Origin: Ruminococcus flavefaciens
Lineage (GTDB): Bacteria > Bacillota > Clostridia > Oscillospirales > Ruminococcaceae
NCBI GenBank assembly: GCA_002371825.1
Contig: DFHF01000059.1
Span: forward strand, 1 to 35,449
Length of the DNA stretch: 35,449 nucleotides
Direction of reading: 5' to 3'
The notes beneath the pieces were generated by a model. The model was given only the letters and a program-made list of their open reading frames with translations. It was not told where the DNA came from and did not search any database. Positions 31,506 through 35,449 of this stretch are shown here, piece after piece (the first letter of the stretch is position 1; each line of letters starts with the position of its first letter). Made by a program: the position numbers and the translations under genes.

Positions 31506-31534
31506 ATTGTAGCATATGTTGCTGTGTTTTTCAA
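31506..31534 (-). promoter_or_regulatory. Sigma-A promoter of the response regulator/kinase operon
   Basis: On the minus strand, TTGAAA (31534-31529) and TACAAT (31511-31506) are 17 bp apart, with TGC before the -10. No LytTR repeat pair is present upstream, so the operon does not look self-activated. Confidence 0.8.
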
Positions 31535-31567
31535 GAGCTTTTTTCCTGAAACAGCCTATATACCTGT

Positions 31568-31600
31568 AAAAAAAATCGGACGGCATTTTAATCCGTCCGA
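31568..31600 (-). terminator. Terminator of the ~625-nt LytTR-controlled RNA
   Basis: On the minus strand TCGGACGG and CCGTCCGA form a perfect 8-bp stem followed by eight Ts. It lies just upstream of the response regulator promoter and would end the transcript that begins near 32195. Confidence 0.9.
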
Positions 31601-31660
31601 CCACTACAGGGTGTGTTATTTGTAACTTTCTTTAATAATGTGGTTCCTTGCACAGTGGAT

Positions 31661-31694
31661 ATCAGTATGCGCTTTATCAAGTTGTTGATATTAA
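31661..31694 (+). repeat. Inverted repeat, left arm (partner at 32126-32160)
   Basis: TGCGCTTTATCAAGTTGTTGATATTAA on plus matches TGCGTTTTATCAAGCTGTTGATATTAA on minus, about 465 bp apart. In the frame equivalent to the right-arm ORF, the left arm also reads as an ORF from ATG 31667 to TAA 31708 (MRFIKLLILIWGS), sharing RFIKLLIL with the right-arm peptide. It has only a weak ribosome site (GTGGA) and no clear promoter. Confidence 0.7.
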
Positions 31695-32111
31695 TCTGGG
31701 GATCATAAGTAGGTGATTAACAGAAGATCTGGGGGTGAACAGATCTGAATGCTTGGACATTTACTGTATAGAGTGTGCATAACAGGATCAGTATCAGGAG
31801 TAATATCTCATGAAGCTGACCTTCTGAGCCGTAACTTATAATTCTTATGATAGTAATATCGGTGGAGAGAACACCCGGATTGTATCGTGATCTTTGCTTG
31901 GTTTGCTGCTTCGTTTTATGGCAGGTTTGAGAAGTATTCAAAAATGACCGGAAGAATGGCTTTTTGCATTCTCAGCGGAGTGGGAAACATAGGGTGGAAG
32001 TTTCTCTGTTCAGGCGTTTTTGAATACCGTCCCATAGAACGATGTTGCTGCGTTGATTGGTGAATCTGGTGGAGAGTTGTGATTCTGAGTCTTTTAATAC
32101 ATCCGTAAGAG

Positions 32112-32174
32112 CTATAAATGGGCTGTTAATATCAACAGCTTGATAAAACGCACATGATATTGAGTAAGTCTCAT
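32112..32174 (-). CDS. Short peptide ORF (20 aa) at the 5' end of the LytTR-controlled RNA
   Basis: The ATG (32174-32172) follows AGAGGA with 10-nt spacing and lies about 20 nt after the predicted transcription start. The peptide begins MRLTQYHV and continues RFIKLLILTAHL. It is basic and hydrophobic, and could be an amphipathic membrane-active or secreted peptide, or a leader peptide. The core RFIKLLIL is repeated in an inverted copy at 31667-31708. The size is compatible with delta-haemolysin-like or pheromone peptides. Coding status is an inference from promoter, ribosome site and position. Confidence 0.45.
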   Translation of the reverse strand: MRLTQYHVRFIKLLILTAHL

Positions 32175-32201
32175 TGTTGAGTTTTCCTCTGTGCTGATTA
32201 T

Positions 32202-32230
32202 ATTTTACATCAACTGTCCGGAAAATTCAA
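32202..32230 (-). promoter_or_regulatory. LytTR-dependent promoter (leftward)
   Basis: On the minus strand, TTGAAT (32230-32225) and TAAAAT (32207-32202) are 17 bp apart. It lies 18 nt downstream of the CCG of the proximal LytTR repeat, the same distance as in the rightward promoter. Confidence 0.75.
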
Positions 32231-32241
32231 GAGGTTTTCGG

Positions 32242-32271
32242 CCATCGGTATTTTTTGGCCGGCGAACGGTA
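32242..32271 (-). promoter_or_regulatory. LytTR direct-repeat pair, leftward
   Basis: On the minus strand, TACCGTTCG (32271-32263) and TACCGATGG (32250-32242) repeat with a period of exactly 21 bp. This is the spacing bound by AgrA, ComE and PlnC-type regulators. Confidence 0.75.
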
Positions 32272-32301
32272 AATAGTCCCAGAAAACAGGCAGTCCGCCC
32301 C

Positions 32302-32332
32302 GCCGTTCACCGCAAAATTTATGCCGTTCACC
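32302..32332 (+). promoter_or_regulatory. LytTR direct-repeat pair, rightward
   Basis: GCCGTTCACC occurs at 32302-32311 and again, identically, at 32323-32332, a period of 21 bp. It faces the opposite way from the leftward pair, 30 bp away, giving a divergent LytTR-controlled region. Confidence 0.85.
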
Positions 32333-32341
32333 TGTAAAAGC

Positions 32342-32370
32342 TTTACTTTTTTTCCTTTTTAATGTATAAT
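32342..32370 (+). promoter_or_regulatory. LytTR-dependent promoter (rightward)
   Basis: TTTACT (32342-32347) and TATAAT (32365-32370) are 17 bp apart. The -35 begins 18 nt after the CCG of the proximal repeat. The weak -35 fits dependence on an activator. Confidence 0.8.
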
Positions 32371-32414
32371 ATTTTTAGCATTATTGCGAATAACTGTATG
32401 GAGGTGTATCGAGA

Positions 32415-32465
32415 ATGAATGGCCCTAAAGCTGTTATCGATTGGTTATGGTGGCTTTTCCACTGA
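32415..32465 (+). CDS. 16-aa Trp-rich peptide, candidate signal peptide
   Basis: The ORF reads MNGPKAVIDWLWWLFH and stops at TGA. GGAGG (32400-32404) lies 10 nt before the ATG and the promoter 45 nt upstream. The transcript of about 180 nt has no other gene: a hairpin (TATGATCT / AGATCATA, 32468-32495) and a terminator follow. The peptide has no Cys for a thiolactone, no double-Gly leader and no signal sequence, so it is unlike AgrD or bacteriocin-type pheromones. The aromatic DWLWWLF tail loosely recalls the WW motif of streptococcal SigX-inducing peptides. The neighbouring AgrC-like kinase would be the natural receptor. Role inferred. Confidence 0.55.
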   Translation: MNGPKAVIDWLWWLFH

Positions 32466-32516
32466 GTTATGATCTGTTAAAAGGGTGAGATCATACGCTG
32501 CTGGACCCAAAAGGTG

Positions 32517-32557
32517 AAAGTGCTCCTGTTGACTTGAGGTCACAGGAGCACTTTTTT
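32517..32557 (+). terminator. Terminator of the peptide transcript
   Basis: AAAGTGCTCCTGT and ACAGGAGCACTTT form a perfect 13-bp stem followed by TTTTTT. It may also help end the convergent lipoprotein transcript. Confidence 0.92.
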
Positions 32558-32561
32558 GCTA

Positions 32562-33032
32562 TTATCCTATTGGTATGATCGGCAGCTCGATAACCCCGCT
32601 GTCCGAGATATCCTCCGGTGTCTCTGCAGGAGCGTCAGGTGACTCTGCGAGAGTGCCTGCCGGTACATCCTGTGCAGGAGCTGTCTGGGGCTTGTCCTCC
32701 GGAGAAGAAGGAGCTGAGATCACGGGAGTGTCCTCAATGATCTCCCCGGACTGAGCAGGTTCAGCTGCGGATGAAGCTTCAGCTGCCGGCTCCGACTTGT
32801 CGCTGCTTTTATTATCTGCTGCTGTTGCAGTTTCAGTCTTTCCGGAAGCCTTGGTCTCCTTCTCGGTTTCAGCCGGCGAAGCCTCCTGAGAGCTATCCTC
32901 CGCTGTTTCTGTTACAGTCTCGGTGCTTGATGTTTCAGCTGCGGATGAAGTATCCGATGAGCTGTTTCCGTTATTGCATGAGAATAGAGACACTGCACAA
33001 AGCATAAGTGCGATCAATAATGTTTTTTTCAT
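32562..33032 (-). CDS. Small Ser/Thr/Glu/Ala/Pro-rich lipoprotein
   Basis: This 156-aa protein has a lipoprotein signal peptide with lipobox LFSC and the lipidated Cys at residue 19. The remainder is low-complexity (TSSAAETSSTETVTETAED and similar), with no folded domain visible apart from a short hydrophobic C-terminus (VIELPIIPIG). It should be anchored to the outer face of the membrane. The function is unknown; it could be a spacer or surface-coat lipoprotein. It is convergent with the peptide transcript and divergent from the DUF2520 gene (59 bp between starts). Confidence 0.75.
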   Translation of the reverse strand: MKKTLLIALMLCAVSLFSCNNGNSSSDTSSAAETSSTETVTETAEDSSQEASPAETEKETKASGKTETATAADNKSSDKSEPAAEASSAAEPAQSGEIIEDTPVISAPSSPEDKPQTAPAQDVPAGTLAESPDAPAETPEDISDSGVIELPIIPIG

Positions 33033-33091
33033 ATTTCCTCCAATATTGCTTTTATTTTTCCGCTGTGATATAATATCAATGAGGTGATATT

Positions 33092-33952
33092 ATGCGTATT
33101 GGTTTTATAGGCGCAGGGAAAGTAGGTTTTTCCCTTGGAAAATATCTTTCAGTTAACGGGATGACGCTTTCCGGATACTTCAGCAGAAGCCGAAGTTCAG
33201 CAGAGGAAGCTGCCGGATTTACAGATTCAGCAGTCTTTGATTCGCCCCGTGAGCTGCTGGCAGAAAGTGATGTTATTTTCATAACAGTCCCGGACGGTAC
33301 CATATCCTCAGTATTCAGTCAGCTGAAAGGCTGCGGCATATCAGGAAAAACTATCTGTCACTGCAGCGGCGCTATGACTGCAAATGAAGCCTTTGGTGAA
33401 CTATCATCCCTTGGTGCTTATGGCTGTTCGATACATCCGCTGTTCCCGGTCAGCAGCAGATATGAGTCCTACAAAGAGCTGAAAGACGCATTTTTCTGTC
33501 TCGAAGGCGATACCGAGGCTGTTGAGACATGGAAGGAGCTGTTCACCGGATTTGGAAATCCTGTCCGGGTGATATCAGGCGATACTAAAAAAGAGTACCA
33601 TGCCGCCTGTGCAATATCCAGCAATCTTGTATGTGCTCTTGCCGCCGAGAGTATAGGTCTCATGGAAAAATGCGGATTCTCCGAGGAAGAAGCGCTCGCC
33701 GCACTCTCCCCGCTTGCTGTCGCAAACATAAAAAAAGTTTTCAGCGCCGGTCCGGTCAACGCTTTGACAGGCCCTGTAGAGCGCTGTGACATTTCCACTG
33801 TAAAAAAGCACCTTGACTGTCTCCCCGAAGGCTCCGGCAAGGAGATGTACCGGGCGGTATCACTCAGGCTGACAGACACCGCTGCAAAGAAGCATCCCGA
33901 CACCGATTATTCGGAAATGCGGGCTGTCCTCAGCGGAAAAGATATTGTATGA
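33092..33952 (+). CDS. Rossmann-fold DUF2520 protein, probable PanG-type ketopantoate reductase
   Basis: This 286-aa protein has an N-terminal Rossmann domain with MRIGFIGAGKVGFSLGKYL (NAD(P)-binding GxGxxG-like) and DVIFITVPDGTI. The middle SIHPLFPVSS leads into a helical C-terminal domain (EYHAACAISSNLVCALAAES onward). This matches the Rossmann plus DUF2520 family (COG5495 as I recall). PanG, the alternative ketopantoate reductase described in Francisella, is, to my recollection, of this kind. Its position next to panD, panC and panB, with no panE in sight, supports a role in reducing ketopantoate to pantoate. GAGGTGATATT precedes the ATG. Confidence 0.75.
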   Translation: MRIGFIGAGKVGFSLGKYLSVNGMTLSGYFSRSRSSAEEAAGFTDSAVFDSPRELLAESDVIFITVPDGTISSVFSQLKGCGISGKTICHCSGAMTANEAFGELSSLGAYGCSIHPLFPVSSRYESYKELKDAFFCLEGDTEAVETWKELFTGFGNPVRVISGDTKKEYHAACAISSNLVCALAAESIGLMEKCGFSEEEALAALSPLAVANIKKVFSAGPVNALTGPVERCDISTVKKHLDCLPEGSGKEMYRAVSLRLTDTAAKKHPDTDYSEMRAVLSGKDIV

Positions 33953-33961
33953 TATATTTCA

Positions 33962-33986
33962 GGGAGGCATTAAGCCTCCCTTTTTT
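33962..33986 (+). terminator. Terminator between the DUF2520 gene and panD
   Basis: GGGAGGC and GCCTCCC form a perfect stem with ATTAA loop, followed by TTTTTT. The panD stop codon touches the T-run. Confidence 0.92.
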
Positions 33987-34368
33987 ATCCTAATTCACCG
34001 TGTTTTTCGTATTCTGCCACTCTGACGATCTCATTTTCGGCTCCTACGAACACTACCTTCGGACGGTGAGTTTTTACCTCCTCCGGCTCCATTGCCGCAT
34101 AGGACATGATGATAACAAGATCACCCTTCTGACCTGCTCTTGCGGCGGCTCCGTTAAGGCATATAACTCCGCTTCCACGCTCTCCGGCAATTACATAGGT
34201 CTCGATACGGCTTCCGCTGTTGACATTTACGATGTGTACATGCTCGTACTCATAAAGTCCGGCAGCCTCCATAAGGTCCTCGTCAATAGTAACACTGCCC
34301 ACATAGTTAAGCTCCGCCTGGGTTATGACCGCACGGTGGATCTTGCTTTTGAGCATTGATATCTGCAT
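33985..34368 (-). CDS. panD: Aspartate 1-decarboxylase
   Basis: The 127-aa length is usual for PanD. The proenzyme self-cleaves at the Gly-Ser bond in NYVGSVTID to make the pyruvoyl cofactor, giving a short beta and a longer alpha chain. Other family marks are MLKSKIHRAVITQAEL at the N-terminus and GERGSGVICLNGAAARAGQKGD. It makes beta-alanine from aspartate for pantothenate synthesis. It lies 12 nt after panC in the panB-panC-panD operon, with a GGAGAAG ribosome site. Confidence 0.97.
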   Translation of the reverse strand: MQISMLKSKIHRAVITQAELNYVGSVTIDEDLMEAAGLYEYEHVHIVNVNSGSRIETYVIAGERGSGVICLNGAAARAGQKGDLVIIMSYAAMEPEEVKTHRPKVVFVGAENEIVRVAEYEKHGELG

Positions 34369-34380
34369 TGCTTCTCCTCC

Positions 34381-35229
34381 TTATACGTCTTCTGTGAAGA
34401 AATTGTCGATAAGGCGGGTCTTGCCGATATATACCGCCATTGCACAGAGTGCCGGACGGTCAAGTGACGGTATCTGCTGCATTGTAGCGCAGTCTACCAT
34501 TTTCACATAATCTATCTTTGCAAGAGGCTCTGCATTGATATGAGCCTTCATTGCGTCAAGTATTGCAGCACAGTCCTTCTCGCCGCTCTTTACCATGTCC
34601 ATACCCTTGAATATTGCCTGAGAAAGTACAAGTGCAGCCTTTCTCTCGGCTTCGCTGAGATATGTATTTCTGGAGCTCTTTGCAAGTCCGTCAGCTTCCC
34701 TTACTATAGGGCAGCCTACTATCTCGATATCCATATTGAGGTCATCCACCATATGACGGATAACTGCAAGCTGCTGAGCGTCCTTCTTGCCGAAATACGC
34801 TCTGTCAGGCTTTACGATATTGAAGAGCTTTGATACTACTGTGCATACTCCTCTGAAATGAACAGGTCTGCTGAGGCCGCAGAGCTCCTGAGTGAGAACT
34901 GTCATATCAACAAATGAGGAGAATCCCTCGTGATACATCTCTGAGGGCTCCGGATTGAAGATAAGATCTCCGCCGTGCTCCTCAACTACCTTTGCATCAC
35001 GGTCAAGGTCACGGGGATAGCTTTCAAGGTCCTCAGTGGGGCCGAACTGCATAGGATTTACGAAATCAGATACGACTGTTCTGTCGTTATCTCTGTGAGA
35101 AGCCTCGATAAGGCTTGCGTGGCCCTCGTGGAGATATCCCATTGTGGGTACGAGGCCGACTGTAAGGCCCTGCTTTCTCCACTCTCTGACCTGTGCTCTT
35201 ACTTCATCTATAGTCTTTACGATCTTCAT
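34381..35229 (-). CDS. panC: Pantothenate synthetase (pantoate-beta-alanine ligase)
   Basis: This 282-aa enzyme joins pantoate and beta-alanine with ATP. It carries the nucleotidyl-transferase motif VPTMGYLHEGHASLI (HxGH), FVNPMQFGPTEDLESYPR for pantoate binding, RPVHFRGVCTVVSKLFNIV, PDRAYFGKKDAQQLAVI and the KMSKS-like SSRNTYL region. It starts one base after the panB stop with GGAGG just upstream, so translation is coupled. Confidence 0.97.
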   Translation of the reverse strand: MKIVKTIDEVRAQVREWRKQGLTVGLVPTMGYLHEGHASLIEASHRDNDRTVVSDFVNPMQFGPTEDLESYPRDLDRDAKVVEEHGGDLIFNPEPSEMYHEGFSSFVDMTVLTQELCGLSRPVHFRGVCTVVSKLFNIVKPDRAYFGKKDAQQLAVIRHMVDDLNMDIEIVGCPIVREADGLAKSSRNTYLSEAERKAALVLSQAIFKGMDMVKSGEKDCAAILDAMKAHINAEPLAKIDYVKMVDCATMQQIPSLDRPALCAMAVYIGKTRLIDNFFTEDV

Positions 35230-35230
35230 T

Positions 35231-35449
35231 TCACACTTCCTCCTTGATAAGCTGGTCTATTACCTCATCATCGATAGCATAGGTATTCTCCGGTGCAGGG
35301 AAAGTACCGGCCTTTGTCTCTGAGATATAATCACTAATTCCCTGACGCATAACATCGCCTGCATTGGCAAAGCGCTTTGCGAATTTCGGCACATGGCCTG
35401 TAGTGAGTCCCAGCATATCCTGATATACCAGCACCTGACCGTCACAGCC
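35231..35449 (-). CDS. panB: 3-methyl-2-oxobutanoate hydroxymethyltransferase, C-terminal part (cut by window edge)
   Basis: Only the last 72 residues are present, in frame to the window edge: GCDGQVLVYQDMLGL, then PKFAKRFANAG and ISDYISETKAGTFPAPENTY. These match the conserved C-terminus of PanB, which makes ketopantoate from 2-oxoisovalerate and methylene-tetrahydrofolate. It is the upstream member of the panBCD operon and is immediately followed by panC. Confidence 0.93.
   Translation of the reverse strand, partial: GCDGQVLVYQDMLGLTTGHVPKFAKRFANAGDVMRQGISDYISETKAGTFPAPENTYAIDDEVIDQLIKEEV

Larger units (their letters stand above)
31568..32195 (-). ncRNA. Putative LytTR-activated regulatory RNA (about 625 nt), RNAIII-like in layout
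   Basis: A promoter with LytTR boxes (32202-32271) and a strong terminator (31568-31600) frame this stretch, which contains no conventional gene. The RNA would start with a 20-codon ORF (32174-32112). About 28 nt within that ORF can pair with the complementary stretch near the 3' end (31664-31694), closing most of the RNA. Of the differences between the two arms, two become G-U wobbles in this RNA and two are C-A mismatches. A further inverted pair, GTATTCAAAAA (31933 and 32027), lies inside. The arrangement parallels staphylococcal RNAIII, a long AgrA-controlled RNA with a short coding sequence near the 5' end and pairing between its ends. No sequence similarity to RNAIII is claimed. Confidence 0.5.

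Noticed and set aside
31801..31840. Five-codon ORF MKLTF behind an AGGAG site
   Set aside because: It is too short to separate from chance and lies antisense to the putative regulatory RNA.
31717..31941. 74-aa minus-strand ORF with a hydrophobic stretch
   Set aside because: It has no ribosome site, odd composition and ends in the paired region of the putative RNA. I see no reason to call it coding.
31661..32160. Invertible DNA segment flanked by inverted repeats
   Set aside because: The repeats are imperfect, no recombinase gene is near, and both LytTR-box promoters lie outside the segment. RNA pairing explains the repeats better.
32415..32557. Tryptophan-operon attenuator (Trp-rich leader peptide followed by hairpins and a terminator)
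   Set aside because: Three Trp codons plus a terminator fit a trpL-like leader, but no trp or aromatic gene follows on this strand: the next gene is on the opposite strand and then comes a DUF2520 reductase. The LytTR boxes upstream point to another kind of control.

Overview
The window looks like chromosomal DNA of a fibre-degrading gut or rumen Firmicute close to Ruminococcus (Oscillospiraceae). Two secreted proteins carry type I dockerin repeats: a papain-like protease and a rhamnogalacturonan lyase with a CBM13. Thr/Pro/Glu-rich linkers are common, sigma-A promoters are often of the extended TGC-TATAAT type, and codon use is of moderate GC. No rRNA, tRNA, CRISPR array or complete insertion sequence was seen.

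Left end (1-1460, minus strand): three small genes, namely a GNAT acetyltransferase cut by the window edge, a SUKH/SMI1-KNR4 protein and a 104-aa unknown. Each is preceded by a copy of the same promoter block, and two of the three blocks also carry the same terminator. Region 1769-5514 (plus): a sigma factor, a membrane anti-sigma-like partner and a dockerin-bearing cysteine protease in one direction. Region 5857-8117: a small membrane protein, comF and a SAP/DUF6434 protein. Region 8154-11443: a short-type dxs with a flavodoxin, divergent from a LysR regulator. Region 11471-18716 (minus): two very large cell-surface proteins, translationally coupled. Region 19095-20998: a second sigma/anti-sigma pair. 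Region 21009-21548: a 110-aa unknown protein behind a SAM-I-type riboswitch with a readable terminator/antiterminator switch. Region 21599-25412: an AraC regulator divergent from the PL11-CBM13-dockerin enzyme. Region 25467-27492: a third sigma/anti-sigma pair. Region 27550-29431: a glycerol-1-phosphate dehydrogenase-like protein overlapping a HAD phosphatase. Region 29474-32557: an AgrC-like kinase and LytTR regulator next to a 1-kb stretch with no conventional gene. Region 32562-35449: a lipoprotein, a DUF2520 (PanG-like) reductase and a panBCD operon.

The most striking part is 31490-32557. Two divergent promoters each have a pair of LytTR-type direct repeats with an exact 21-bp period, and in both the distance from the proximal repeat to the -35 is 18 nt. 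One promoter drives a 16-codon ORF for a Trp-rich peptide. The other drives a transcript of about 625 nt that begins with a 20-codon ORF, can pair its 5' and 3' regions over about 28 bp, and ends in a strong terminator. With the adjacent two-component genes this has the layout of staphylococcal agr (divergent P2/P3, RNAIII), but no agrB or agrD is visible. It is the best candidate here for an undescribed signalling system.

The three sigma/anti-sigma pairs are paralogous. Two sit next to dockerin enzymes, which suggests envelope or substrate sensing coupled to extracellular enzyme expression, as in SigI/RsgI of clostridia, but built on different protein families.
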